A DNA stretch of 64,000 bases. Source: G965197715 sp965247615 (lineage in GTDB: Bacteria; Chloroflexota; Dehalococcoidia; Lucifugimonadales; UBA1127). The position numbers and the translations under genes are program-made. The notes beneath the pieces were generated by a model. It was not told the DNA's origin, did no database searches, and saw only the letters and a list, made by a program, of their open reading frames with translations. The stretch covers positions 2,914,001-2,978,000 of the forward strand of contig OZ252022.1 in the NCBI GenBank assembly GCA_965247615.1, read 5' to 3'. Below are positions 18,829 to 28,372 of the stretch, in pieces. How positions within the stretch are numbered: the stretch's first letter is position 1; each line of letters opens with the position of its first letter.

Positions 18829-20952
18829 CTACCCGGCCCGCAGCGCTGCGTGGACTCGTTGGGCGGTTATGGGAAGCTCGAAGAGCCTGGTCCCGGTGGC
18901 GTCCGCGACGGCGTTGGCGATGGCGGCGGCGGTTGCGTTGTTCGCCAGCTCCCCTATGGCCTTGGCCTCATAGGGCCCGGTACCGCCCGGCGTGCGAATA
19001 AGCACGGTTTCAAGGGGCGGCAGGTCCGCCGCGGAGGGGAGCTTGTACTCGCCCAGATTTCCATTGACGATGCGTCCCTCCACTGTGACAAACTCCTCTG
19101 AGACGCTCAGGCCGAGGCCGGTGACGAACCCTCCATTGATCTGCCCCTGGTGGGTGACGGGGTTGATGATGGCGCCGACGTCGTGGGCGGTCACGACGCG
19201 GAGGACCGTGACCTGGCCGGTCTCAGGGTCTACGGCAACGTCGGCGACCTGGGCGCTGAAGTACATCACGTCGTCGGGCTGCGGAGCGTCGTGGGTGACG
19301 GTCACAGTGAGGGGGAGGGTTGCGCCGTCGGCCATGGCCTGCCGGACCTGTGCGCACGCCCGTACGACGGCCTGCCCCTCGGTGTAGGTGACCCTGCTGG
19401 CGCGGGGGCCTTCGTCGAAGGGGGTGCTGTCGGTGTCTCCGGGCCGCACGCGGACGCTGGCCAGGGGGACGCCCAACTCGGTGGCGGCGATCTGCTGCTC
19501 GATGGTGTGGGTGCCAGTGCCGACGTCCACGGTGGGACTGATGACGGTGAACGTCCCGTCAGCCTCGGCGGTCAGCACGGCGCCGCCGAGGCCCCCGCCT
19601 ATCTGGCGGCCGAAGACGGCGACGCCGCGGCCGCGGCCGGGCTCTGCCTGTGTGTGTCCCCAGCGGCCGACGTCGAGGGCGGCTTCCAGGACCTGGCGGG
19701 CGTTGACCAGTCGCAGGCGGTTGCCGACGGCATCCTGCTCGCCCTGGTCGAGGACGTTCATGAGGCGGAACTCGGCTGGGTCCATGCCCAGCTCACGGGC
19801 CAGGAGGTCCGTGTGGGACTCCAGGGCAAAGGTGTACTGGTGGGCTCCGGGGGCGCGGAAATAGCCGCCGGGGACGGTGTTGGTGTAGACCTGGAGGAAC
19901 TCGAAGGAGGCGTGGGGTACCCGGTAGCCGCCGCCGACGTAGTGCCAGGTGGAGAGGGCGGCGTTGGGCTTCATGGCGCCGTAGGCTCCGCTGGCGTGGA
20001 CGGTGCGGACCTGGCGTGCGGTGAGGCGGCCATCGCGGCTGACGCCGGAGCGAATGACGACGCGTGTGGGGTGGGTGGGGTTGCCGGCGGTGAGCTCCTC
20101 CGCGTAGCTCATGACGATCTTGACGGGGCGGCCCGCCATCCTGGCGAGGAGGTAGGCGACGGGGAGGTCCCGGGCGTCCCCCTTGCCGCCGAAGTCTCCC
20201 CCAACGGCGACGACGTTGACTCTGATCTGCTCTTCCGGCAGCCCAAGGGCCTGGGCCAGCTGTCTGCGAACGCGGAAGGGGGCCTTGCTGGAGCACCAGA
20301 CCTGGACGCGAGCGTCATCATCGAGTGCGATGACGCTCGCGTAGGGCTCGAGGTAGCCCTGGTGGCGGCTGGGAACGGAGAAGGTGTGCTCCATTACGAG
20401 GTCGGCCTGGCGAAAGCCCAGGTCCAGGTCTCCCTTGGACCAGGCGAGGCGCGTCTGGCCATTATGGACGTCGGTGGCGAGGCGAGTGAGGGGGGCGCCG
20501 TCGTAGGCGGCGGGGTCGTCGTGGAGGAGAGGGGCGCCGGGCAGCATTGCCTCCAGCGGGTCGAAGACGGCGGGCAGCGGTTCATAGTCCACGTCGATGA
20601 GGTCAAGGGCCTCGTCAGCGGCCTCCGGGGTGTCGGCGGCAACGGCAGCCACGCGGTCACCCACGTAGCGGACGCGGTCCCAGCAGAGGACGGGCATGTC
20701 CCGGAGGACCTTGCCGACGTAGAGGTTGGGGTGGTCGGCGCCGGTGACCACGGCCCGAACGCCGGGCACGCGCCAGGCGGCAGAGGCATCGATGCGGCGG
20801 ATGCGCGCGTGGGGGAGCGGGCTGCGGAGGAGCTTGCCCCAGAGCATGCCGGGGAGAGTGACGTCGGCGGCGTAGACGGTGCGGCCGGTGACCTTATCCG
20901 GGCCCTCGATGCGTGGAACGGGTGCGCCTATGACCGCAAGCAGGGAAGCCAT
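18829..20952 (-). CDS. xanthine dehydrogenase-family molybdopterin-binding subunit
   Basis: The 707-residue large subunit of a molybdenum hydroxylase (aldehyde oxidase/xanthine dehydrogenase/CO dehydrogenase family). Conserved parts are the N-terminal RIEGPDKVTGRTVYAADV, the molybdopterin motifs AVGGDFGGKGD and YFRAPGAHQYTFALESHTD, and PGGTGPYEAKAIGE with the catalytic Glu. It lacks the AYRGAGR loop of form I CO dehydrogenase, so it is probably a hydroxylase of an organic substrate. No FAD-binding or 2Fe-2S subunit gene lies beside it, so its redox partners must be encoded elsewhere. Confidence 0.9.
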   Translation of the reverse strand: MASLLAVIGAPVPRIEGPDKVTGRTVYAADVTLPGMLWGKLLRSPLPHARIRRIDASAAWRVPGVRAVVTGADHPNLYVGKVLRDMPVLCWDRVRYVGDRVAAVAADTPEAADEALDLIDVDYEPLPAVFDPLEAMLPGAPLLHDDPAAYDGAPLTRLATDVHNGQTRLAWSKGDLDLGFRQADLVMEHTFSVPSRHQGYLEPYASVIALDDDARVQVWCSSKAPFRVRRQLAQALGLPEEQIRVNVVAVGGDFGGKGDARDLPVAYLLARMAGRPVKIVMSYAEELTAGNPTHPTRVVIRSGVSRDGRLTARQVRTVHASGAYGAMKPNAALSTWHYVGGGYRVPHASFEFLQVYTNTVPGGYFRAPGAHQYTFALESHTDLLARELGMDPAEFRLMNVLDQGEQDAVGNRLRLVNARQVLEAALDVGRWGHTQAEPGRGRGVAVFGRQIGGGLGGAVLTAEADGTFTVISPTVDVGTGTHTIEQQIAATELGVPLASVRVRPGDTDSTPFDEGPRASRVTYTEGQAVVRACAQVRQAMADGATLPLTVTVTHDAPQPDDVMYFSAQVADVAVDPETGQVTVLRVVTAHDVGAIINPVTHQGQINGGFVTGLGLSVSEEFVTVEGRIVNGNLGEYKLPSAADLPPLETVLIRTPGGTGPYEAKAIGELANNATAAAIANAVADATGTRLFELPITAQRVHAALRAG

Positions 20953-21129
20953 CAGCTCATTCTTCCGTGTTGTCGTGCGCCAAGGATGCCTCGCCGCGGG
21001 GTTGGCCGAACGTGGTCTCGCGCCGCAAGGCGGACCGGCGGGCCGGGGCGTGTGGCGGCGGTGTTCTAGTATACTCGCGGCGGGGCAGTGGGGCTACCGG
21101 CGGGGGGCGGGGGCCGCCCTGGGCAGGCT

Positions 21130-22431
21130 CTACGCGCGGCTAGGGCCAGTGGGCGGGGTATCGTCATCGGCCCAGGGCCAGAGCTCGGCAGGGTCCCAGG
21201 CCTGGTGGGGATAGCGGCCCTCCAGGAGTGGCGTATGGCGGCGCGTGAGCAGAGGTACGTCCAGCGTCGCGGTCTGCCGCTCCAAGGCCCGCAGCATGGG
21301 GTTGCCCGGATGGAACCCCCACAGCTCCGGCGCGCCCGCGCTGCGGCCCTGGGCCAGCACGCGAAAGCCCCCCAGGCCCTCGGGTCGAAGCAGCTCCTGG
21401 ATGGCCATGCGGTTGGCAAGGTAGACGGCCTGTGGCAGCCTGGGTGCGTCCGGCCCCGGCGCCCTGGCCATGCGGTCCAGGGTTTGCAGGAAGGCGCCGG
21501 CGCCGAGATTGGCGAGGAACTCGCGCTGGGTCGTGTAGCCGAGGGTGTGGAGCCCGTGCTCCACGCCCGCTTCCATGAGGGCGGAGAAGTCGACGTGGGC
21601 AGTGATGTCCTGCCGCCCCACTCGAGTGTAGGGATTGGCGCTGACGGTGTGGCGGTAGTAGCACTGCACGGTCCCGGCGGCGCGGGCGGCGCTGTAAAGT
21701 CCCCGCGCCGTGTCCCCGTAGTCGACGGTCAGGACGAAGCCTCGCTGGAGCGCACGGGCGGCGTCTGCCACCCAGGGCTCGAGGCCCAAGCGGACCTCGC
21801 CCCGGAAGCCCTCGGGCAGGTCGTGTGCGGCGGCGGTGACTCGCTGGGCTATACGGGGCGTGGAGGGCTCGTCCAGGACCTCGGCGAACTCCTCGCCGAC
21901 CAGGGTGACGAAGACCTCCCGGATGCGTCCGTCCTGGACCTGAAAACGATGGACGGGGAAGGCGTCGAGGAGCTCGTTGGAGAGGATGCAGCCCACGAGG
22001 CGGCGGAGGGGGACGCCCGCGGACACGAGGGACGAGACGTCGGCGCGGCCCTCTTCGCCGCCCACGGCCGGGGGGGCGAACCGGTCGACGGTGACGTACC
22101 GCAGGGCCGACGCAAACTCCCGGGATACGGCCGGCTGTGGAGCGGCGATCTGGGAGGCCAGGAGGCCGGAGCCCGCTCCCAACTCAACCACGGTAAAGGG
22201 TGAGGGGCGATCCAGCAACTGCCACATCTGCTGGAGTTGGATGGCGAGGAGGGTCCCGAAGAGGGGATGGGCGGCTGGGCTGGTGAAATAGTCGCCGTGG
22301 TCTTGGAGGTGGCTCACGGACGCATAGTAGCCGGTCTCCGGCGCAAAGAGGGCTACTTCCATGAACCGGGCGAAGGTGAGGGGGCCGCTGTGCCGGGCGA
22401 GGTCCCGGAGGTGTTGCTCGGGGGTATGCAT
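21130..22431 (-). CDS. MidA/NDUFAF7-family SAM-dependent methyltransferase
   Basis: A DUF185 protein of 433 residues. The N-terminus has the family segment ISFxxFMExALFxPExGYY (here LTFARFMEVALFAPETGYY). A SAM-binding motif VVELGAGSGLLA follows, then SNELLDAFPVHRF. In mitochondria the homologue NDUFAF7 methylates an arginine of complex I; the bacterial substrate is not established. It is preceded at 22452-22697 by a small zinc-ribbon gene on the same strand, probably co-transcribed from the promoter at 22731-22759. Confidence 0.88.
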   Translation of the reverse strand: MHTPEQHLRDLARHSGPLTFARFMEVALFAPETGYYASVSHLQDHGDYFTSPAAHPLFGTLLAIQLQQMWQLLDRPSPFTVVELGAGSGLLASQIAAPQPAVSREFASALRYVTVDRFAPPAVGGEEGRADVSSLVSAGVPLRRLVGCILSNELLDAFPVHRFQVQDGRIREVFVTLVGEEFAEVLDEPSTPRIAQRVTAAAHDLPEGFRGEVRLGLEPWVADAARALQRGFVLTVDYGDTARGLYSAARAAGTVQCYYRHTVSANPYTRVGRQDITAHVDFSALMEAGVEHGLHTLGYTTQREFLANLGAGAFLQTLDRMARAPGPDAPRLPQAVYLANRMAIQELLRPEGLGGFRVLAQGRSAGAPELWGFHPGNPMLRALERQTATLDVPLLTRRHTPLLEGRYPHQAWDPAELWPWADDDTPPTGPSRA

Positions 22432-22451
22432 CCGTGTGCCTGAAGAGAGCG

Positions 22452-22697
22452 CTAGACGGGGGGCTCCTTCTCAGGTTCGACGCTTTCGCCTTCTTCAGCG
22501 GGGACTGGGGCGGTGCGCACCATGCGCTCGGAGAGGGTCTCCCGCTCCCACCCGGCGATGCTGAGAGAGTTCCGGAACTCTTGCTTAGCGCCGCAGAGCT
22601 TGCAAGTGCCGATGCTGGTGGGTCCGCCGGGAGTCTCGATGATCCAGTGGTGCGGGCAACCGTTTTGAGTCTCTGTCAACGTTTGGGTCACCTCCAA
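22452..22697 (-). CDS. small CxxC zinc-ribbon-like protein
   Basis: A protein of up to 81 residues with a C-P-H-H-W ... C-K-L-C-G arrangement (CPHHWIIETPGGPTSIGTCK then LCGAKQEFRN) and an acidic, Pro-rich tail. This pattern belongs to a family of unknown function common in Chloroflexota and Actinobacteria. The start is uncertain: TTG at 22697, GTG at 22691 or a TTG about 18 bases further in, all near a GGAGG. It lies 20 bases ahead of the MidA-like gene with a very good promoter upstream. Confidence 0.7.
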   Translation of the reverse strand: MEVTQTLTETQNGCPHHWIIETPGGPTSIGTCKLCGAKQEFRNSLSIAGWERETLSERMVRTAPVPAEEGESVEPEKEPPV

Positions 22698-22730
22698 GCG
22701 CGAGAGATTCTGGGCGGGTCGTGAATAACT

Positions 22731-22759
22731 ATTATAGCTGCTGGCGCTGGGCGCGTCAA
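22731..22759 (-). promoter_or_regulatory. sigma-70-type promoter
   Basis: On the minus strand, TTGACG (22754-22759) and TATAAT (22731-22736) are separated by 17 bases. It points into the small zinc-ribbon gene and the MidA-like gene. Confidence 0.65.
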
Positions 22760-22825
22760 ACGAAAAGCGGTCATGGGAGCGCGGGCCGGTGCGCGGCGCG
22801 TCCCTGGACAGGCTCAGGGCGACGG

Positions 22826-23293
22826 CTAGCGCCCTCGGCGCGGGCGGGTGAGGTCGGCGCTGTCCAAGAGGATGGTCACGGGGCCGTGGTTGGTGAGTGA
22901 CACCAGCATGTCAGCGGCGAAGCGGCCCGTCGACACGGGCAGGCCCGACTCTCGGAACAGCCCAACGGCCTCGTCGTAGAGCCTCTCGGCCTGGTCGGGC
23001 AGCGCTGCGCCGGTGAAGCTGGGCCTGCGGCCCCTGCGCGTGTCGGCGTAGAGCGTGAACTGGCTGACGACGAGCAGCTCTGCGCCGACGTCGAGGGCTG
23101 AACGGTTGAAGCGGCCGGCGTCGTCGCCGAAGACGCGGAGGTTGACGACCTTGTTCACGACGTAGCGGGCGTCCTCCACACTGTCCTCGCCGGCGATGCC
23201 CAGGAAGACGAGGAGCCCAGGCCCAATGCTTGCCAGGCTCTCCCCATCCACGGTCACCGCGGCTTCACGGACGCGCTGGATCAGGGCGCGCAA
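22826..23293 (-). CDS. dtd: D-aminoacyl-tRNA deacylase
   Basis: DTD removes D-amino acids (and Gly from tRNA-Ala) mischarged onto tRNA. The 155-residue product has the two signature motifs: SQFTLYADTRRGRRPSF (SQxT) and LTNHGPVTILLDS (NxGPxT with a His insert). The start is TTG at 23293 with GGAG nine bases upstream, giving the conserved MRALIQRVREAAVTVDGE opening. Upstream lies an untranslated gap; downstream 100 bases away is the AT-rich promoter of the zinc-ribbon gene. Confidence 0.95.
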   Translation of the reverse strand: MRALIQRVREAAVTVDGESLASIGPGLLVFLGIAGEDSVEDARYVVNKVVNLRVFGDDAGRFNRSALDVGAELLVVSQFTLYADTRRGRRPSFTGAALPDQAERLYDEAVGLFRESGLPVSTGRFAADMLVSLTNHGPVTILLDSADLTRPRRGR

Positions 23294-23645
23294 GCTGTTC
23301 CGCTCCTTCCCGGCAAGCGTATCCGCTGTGGGCGGTGATTGCGGCTGCTCATCCGCGGGCCGGCAGGCAGGTGCAGCCCAGTCTGCGATTGCACGTTGAG
23401 AGCCCCACGTCTCGTGGCGAGGGCAACGTCGCGGTCGAGAGGGGCTGAAGACGGGAGCAGGGGAGCCAGGCCGGAGAGGACGCGGTCGCCGGTGTGCTCA
23501 CTTGAATCAATGCAGGTTTCTCCGGCGCGTGGGCAAGGAGAATAGGCGGTTGCCGCGCCAACCATGAGGCCAGGGGGGGGGTGATGCGACGGAGGGAGCC
23601 GGATGGAGCGCCCGGCCACGGGCTATTTCCAGGCGAGGGCGCCGG
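23294..23645. other. intergenic region, nothing recognised
   Basis: Only short overlapping frames are present on both strands, with no motif, RNA gene or clear terminator. A run of nine G lies near 23572-23580. Confidence 0.3.
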
Positions 23646-23960
23646 CTAGGTCTTGGACTCTTCCTTGGGCTTGCTGGCTTCCTTGGAGTCTTTCGAGTCC
23701 TTGGTGTCCGTTGCTTTGCTCGTCTCACTGGACTTGGAACCGTCGCTGTCCTTGTGGGAGTCCTCGGAGAGCGTGCTGTTCTTCCGGCTGTAGTCGTTGA
23801 CGTACCAGCCGCTGCCCTTGAAGATCACAGGAACGAGGCTGATGCGCCGCTTGGCCAGCTTGCCGCACTGGGGGCAGTCGGTCACGGTGTCGGCAGTGAA
23901 GCTTTGGCGGAGGTCAAAGCGGTGCTCGCATGCCTCGCACTGGTACTCGTAGGTAGGCAT
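23646..23960 (-). CDS. FmdB-family zinc-ribbon protein
   Basis: A 104-residue protein. Residues 1-45 are the FmdB/CxxC_CXXC_SSSS zinc ribbon: MPTYEYQCEACEHRFDLRQS and DCPQCGKLAKRRI. The conserved aromatic end VIFKGSGWYVNDYS follows. The rest is a low-complexity tail rich in Ser, Lys, Asp and Glu, probably disordered. FmdB proteins are named for a suspected role in formamidase regulation, but function is not settled. AGAGGT lies upstream of the ATG, and a good promoter is at 24021-24049. Confidence 0.9.
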   Translation of the reverse strand: MPTYEYQCEACEHRFDLRQSFTADTVTDCPQCGKLAKRRISLVPVIFKGSGWYVNDYSRKNSTLSEDSHKDSDGSKSSETSKATDTKDSKDSKEASKPKEESKT

Positions 23961-24020
23961 AGGCTATACCTCTCCCAACATGCCGACTAGCAGTCACAGG
24001 GTGCGACTGACAGCAGCACA

Positions 24021-24049
24021 AGTGTAGTTGCAGCGGCTGGGAGTGTCAA
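24021..24049 (-). promoter_or_regulatory. sigma-70-type promoter of the FmdB-like gene
   Basis: On the minus strand, TTGACA (24044-24049) and TACACT (24021-24026) are 17 bases apart, about 60 bases before the ATG. Confidence 0.6.
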
Positions 24050-24160
24050 GAAACTGTCACTGTGTGTGTCATTGTTCAATGATTCGGTCAGTGGTCGGCT
24101 CGGTGGTCCCATGGCAGAGGCCGGCGGGTGCGTGGGGGCAGCGCTCTGCGGCGGCGGCCG

Positions 24161-26229
24161 CTAGAAGATCCAGTTAAGGAAGATACGCTCGGGCCAGACC
24201 GTGTGCGTAACCTGCTCGAAGAGGCCGTAGACCAGCAGCGCAATGAGCGCGGCCGGCGCCAGGGTCCAGAGTCGTTTGGGCAGGGACCAGGGAACGTTGA
24301 CCCAGGCGAAGATGAGGGCGAAGCCGATGGACGCCCAGGGTAGGCTGATGAACCCGACGGCCACGATGTATGCCGCGATCCAGCCCAACACGACGGCCAG
24401 CCGCCGCACGGCCTCCATGCCCGTCCCCGTCCTCATGCCCAGGTCCATGATCTGCCCCGCGCCCCCGACGTTCCACGTCCGCCGCAGAAGCTCCAGCGCA
24501 AGCAGGCCAAGGAGGGCGATGGTGACCATCTGCGGCAGGAACCGGCTGGAGGGCAGGGGGAAGCCCTGCGTCTCGTAGAGCGCCCATCCAACCAGAGCGA
24601 CGAGGAACAGGGTGAACAGCGAGTCCCAGTGCCATTCCAGCCGCGGACCTGCCTTCGGCGTTGGGGCGCTCGGGGCGGCGGGGGCGGCCTCCGGGGCGTC
24701 GTCCGCGCCGTCGGCGATGGTTGGCGGCGCCGCAACCTCGGTCACGCCGGCCACCGCGCCGGTGCGCCCCAGGGCCCACGTCACGTACGCCACGGCGGCT
24801 ACGGCAAGCACAAGCAGGGTAATGGTGACAGGACGAGTCAGCATGCCGGTCACGCCGAATGCGTTGATGGAGGGCCACAGGTTGCGCTCGATGACGGGGC
24901 CCAGGATGAACCCCAAGATGAGCGGTGGTCTGGGCCAACCCAGCCACTTCATGCTCAGCCCCAGGGCCCCAAAGGCCAGGACCACCAGGATGTCCCCCCA
25001 CTGCGTGCTGTTGTTGTAGGCCGCCAGGAACATCAGGGGCAGGAGCGCGGCAGCCAGCAGGGGGTAGGGCACCAGGGTGAGCTTGGCAAGCTGGCCCGTG
25101 GCGACGGTTGCCAGCATGGTCATCATCAGGTTCCCCAGGGCCAGCGTGGCAACGATGGACATGGTGACGCCCAGGTGCCGGTTGATGTCCAGCATTCCCG
25201 ACCCGGGCACGACGCCATAGAGGATCATGGCCACCAGGAGGATGACCTGCGAGAGGCCGCCGGGCACGCCGAAGGCGAGAGTTGGACCATCTGGCCCCCC
25301 TCCTTGGCGTTCTGTGCCGATTCGGCGAAGAGGACGCCCTCCAGGCTCCCCTTGCCGAACTCACTCTTCTGCTTGCTCAGGGAGATGCCGAAGGCGTAGG
25401 AGAGCCAGTCGATGACGGCGCTGCCGATGCCGGGCACAGCCCCCATGAACACTCCAAAGATGCTCTGACGGATGGCCATGGGCCATCTGGACAGTCCGTA
25501 GCGCGTCCCGGCAAACACCTCCCGGACGGAGACTGATCCCGGGGGCGAGACGGGCCGCCCGCGCATGGTCAGGTCTATGAGCTCCGGGAGGGCGAAGAAA
25601 CCCAGGAGCGTGGGGATGACGGGCAGGCCGTCGTACAGGTAGAAGACGCCCAGGTTGAACCTGGCGTCGCCGGCGATGATGGAGGTCCCGACGGTGCCGA
25701 AGAGGATGCCCAGGAGGCCGGCGATGACTCCCTTGACCACGGCCCCCCGGCTGAGCGCAGACACCATGAGGACGCCAAAGAGGGCCATGGCGGCAATCTC
25801 CGGGAAGGAGAAGCGGACGATGATGGGCCGCAGGAAGGGCATCGCCGCCAGCAGCGCCACGGCACCCACCAGACCGCCGATGGCGGAGACGGCGTAGATC
25901 GCACCCAGCGTGTACGCCGCGCGGCCCCGCATGGCCAGCTGGTGGCCCTCCAGGAAGGTCACTTGCGTTGCGGCGCCAGGGTAGCCCAAGAGGACCGCAG
26001 GCAGGGAGTCAAGCGTGTTGTTCAAGCTCCCCAGAGCCGCGATGAAGGTCAGGCCAATCACCGGGTCTGAGACGTTAAAGGCCAGGATGGGGAGGAAGAT
26101 AGCGGCGATGGTCAGCGCGCCAACTCCGGGGACCATCCCCAGGGTGCCGCCGATGAGGACGGCGCTGATGAGCACCGCCCAGTACAGGGGGTTGGTCAGG
26201 AAGTCGAACGCGGCGATATAGTCGCCCAA
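24161..26229 (-). CDS. tripartite tricarboxylate transporter permease, TctA-TctB fusion, one-base frameshift
   Basis: Inner-membrane part of a TTT-family solute importer. TctA starts at the TTG at 26229 (LIGGTLGMVPGVGALTIAAI, then GYPGAATQVTFLEG). It is interrupted at about 25285 and continues in another frame (LSQVILLVAMILYGVVPGSG). Adding one base to the GG at 25283-25284 gives GGQMVPTLAFGVPGGLSQV, the expected TctA sequence. After a proline/alanine-rich linker (about 24640-24750) the protein ends in a TctB-like four-helix domain (WDSLFTLFLVALVGWALYET ...). TctB is normally a separate small gene. The frameshift is probably a sequence error. Confidence 0.85.
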
Positions 26230-26404
26230 CTTGCGATCACCCTAGACCGGCTGAGTGAGGCCGCCATGGCGCGCTGCGCGGATGCCCCCGCGCACGGCCC
26301 AAATCTCAATCTCCACGGTTGCCAACAGGCCCGGGCCCACCGGGTGGCGGGACCCGAGCCTGTGATGATCGTTCTTGGTCCTTCTGCAAACCTTCCTTGG
26401 GCTA

Positions 26405-27601
26405 TCAGTTCGGGCGGTTGAAGGTGCACTCCGGCAGGATCTTCTGGGCTTCCTCCAGGGCAGGTCCCAGGTTGTTGGCCATCTCAACGCTGGCCGCCGA
26501 TAGGTCAACCCCGTGGGTCGGCGTTACCTGCTCGCCTGGGAAGAACCGCCCGTAGTCCTTCTGAAACTCCGGATCGTTGGCCATCTCGAAGGCGGCGTCC
26601 TGAAGCTGCTTCAGCACGTCCGGGTCGATTCCGGGAGGCGCGACAAGGACGCGGAAAAGAGGACCGTAGTCCGACGCGAAGATGTCGTACAGCGCCTTCT
26701 GGTTCGGGTCGTCCAACAGGTCGATGACGAAGGGGATGCCGTCTGAGCTCGCCTCGCCGTTATGCGGCGGCCCCGCGTTGGGCCCCTCAACGCTGGCGTG
26801 GCCGGCTGGGAAGGCGAAGCCTTTGATGAAACCGTCCTGCATCCAGCCTGGCCTGTCCCTGGTGATGGTAAACCACATGGTGCTGGCCTGAGAGTCTATG
26901 TCGTTGCGCTCCAGGTGGGTCATCACGTTGGTGCGGCTGCCGGGCAGTCCAAACGTGATGTCCATGGGCAGGTCCAGCCAGTCGATGATGGCCCGCTTCC
27001 GCAGCGCCACCGAGGAGCAGATGGTGTCCGCGGCCACGTTGAACCGGGGGCCTCCCGCCGACCCTTGGCCGATGGCTTCATTCAGATTGGCATACGGCGC
27101 GTCCCCACGGATGTACCAGCCGCGGAGCTGGGACTTGCGGAAGCTGAGGAGCATCCCCCACTTGTCCGCCTCCCATTGGGCGGAATCCGCGAGGAGCTGC
27201 CTCATGGGGTCCGTGCCGGAGAAGCTGCCGATGGTCAGGCCGTCCGGCTTGATGGCGTAGACGTAGTTCCTCCCCACGTCGCCGCCAACGCCCACCTTGC
27301 TGACCACCACCGTCCTGGGCTTGCCCTCGATGAACCGCGGCAGGTGCCGGGCGGTCAGGCGAGCGTGCATGTCGGCGCCGCCGCCGGGCGGGAAGTTGGC
27401 GATGACGCGGATGGTCTTGCCCTCAAAGTAGGGCTTCTCCTCCATGGCCGGCTCCGCCGGGGCCACCGGCTGGGCCGACACGGCGGGCTCTCGGGGAGCG
27501 GCAGCCGGCTCGTCGCCGCCGCACGCGGCGGCAACCATCGACAGGGCCAACCCCGCCGCCAGCAATGCCATCAGTACCGGGAATCGTGTGCGCCTCACCA
27601 T
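26405..27601 (-). CDS. TctC-type periplasmic substrate-binding lipoprotein
   Basis: A 398-residue solute receptor of the tripartite tricarboxylate transporter. The N-terminus is a lipoprotein signal with a lipobox-like LSMVAAAC (Cys about residue 27), then a Pro/Ala-rich linker. The mature domain opens with KTIRVIANFPPGGGADMHAR, the BUG/TctC binding-site segment, and VVVSKVGVGGDVGRNYVYAI follows. It lies 175 bases upstream of the TctAB fusion on the same strand. Ligand is unknown; the family takes carboxylates and aromatic acids, which would suit the catabolic genes elsewhere in the window. Confidence 0.88.
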   Translation of the reverse strand: MVRRTRFPVLMALLAAGLALSMVAAACGGDEPAAAPREPAVSAQPVAPAEPAMEEKPYFEGKTIRVIANFPPGGGADMHARLTARHLPRFIEGKPRTVVVSKVGVGGDVGRNYVYAIKPDGLTIGSFSGTDPMRQLLADSAQWEADKWGMLLSFRKSQLRGWYIRGDAPYANLNEAIGQGSAGGPRFNVAADTICSSVALRKRAIIDWLDLPMDITFGLPGSRTNVMTHLERNDIDSQASTMWFTITRDRPGWMQDGFIKGFAFPAGHASVEGPNAGPPHNGEASSDGIPFVIDLLDDPNQKALYDIFASDYGPLFRVLVAPPGIDPDVLKQLQDAAFEMANDPEFQKDYGRFFPGEQVTPTHGVDLSAASVEMANNLGPALEEAQKILPECTFNRPN

Positions 27602-27687
27602 GTCGGATGCCTCCCACGTGACTCATGGAAATACGTACGTCCTCAGGGGACGGGGCGGATGTTGGCCGCCGGGGCAATCTTCCCACG

Positions 27688-28260
27688 CTAGCTCCCGGGA
27701 CGCTCGGGGTACTCGAAGAGCCCGCTGCAGAAAGGAGCGGGCCTGGGGTCGTCGGGCGTCTTGGTGTAGTCGGGCGCGCCGCGCGGGTACTCGCCGGCCC
27801 GAGACCTTCCGCTCGGGTCGCAGAAGACCAGCGGCGTCGTGGCCAGGGTGTTGTACTCCAGGTCAACCACCGCAATGCCCCAGGCGCTCTCGTACATGAC
27901 CCGCTCGAAGCGGCCCATGTTGAAGCTGGCCGCAAAGTTGCCGCTGCTGTCCGCGGCGATGGAGTCGTTGTCCGTGGAGGTGTTGGCGACTAGGTTCAGC
28001 GTGATGTCCGACTGGTTCCCCAGCACGTCGCCTAGCAGGAAACGGAGCTCCTCCTCCGGTTCGTACCCCGTACCGGCAATGACCAGGTTGGTCGCCGCGC
28101 CCAGCTCGGCTACGGGCGGGAATACCGCGACCGACTGTTTCCCGCCGGTATGGCTGTCTGCTCGGACGCCAACCGACGCTCCAATCACGCCGATGATGGC
28201 GACGAAGAGAAGCGCGATCGCCGTTGCGTTCAGTACACTGAGCTTCCGTACTTTGTGCAT
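27688..28260 (-). CDS. secreted protein of unknown function, transporter-linked
   Basis: A 190-residue protein. A signal peptide (MHKVRKLSVLNATAIALL..., cleavage near VRADSHT) precedes a beta-rich domain containing ATNLVIAGTGYEPEEELRF and DSSGNFAASFNMG. These two segments look like an IPT/TIG-type Ig repeat ('sense of a property, then a formulaic D-G-N-F-A strand'). The ATG at 28260 follows GAGGGGG; a longer frame to 28314 is less likely. The gene lies just upstream of the TctC gene on the same strand and shares its probable promoter, so it may assist substrate capture. That role is inference. Confidence 0.7.
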   Translation of the reverse strand: MHKVRKLSVLNATAIALLFVAIIGVIGASVGVRADSHTGGKQSVAVFPPVAELGAATNLVIAGTGYEPEEELRFLLGDVLGNQSDITLNLVANTSTDNDSIAADSSGNFAASFNMGRFERVMYESAWGIAVVDLEYNTLATTPLVFCDPSGRSRAGEYPRGAPDYTKTPDDPRPAPFCSGLFEYPERPGS

Positions 28261-28372
28261 AGCCCCCTCGCTTTCAGACTGAGTGGCAGCCCTGTACTGC
28301 ACGTCACCCTGCAACCATTCGCTACCGGAAGCTCCTACGTTGGGAGCAGCGTATTCAGGAGCCCCGTTTCTT

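Noticed and set aside
19150..21069. 639-residue open frame on the plus strand
   Set aside because: It is antisense to the molybdopterin hydroxylase gene, has a Gly/Val/Ala-biased composition and no family motif. Long antisense frames are expected at this GC content.
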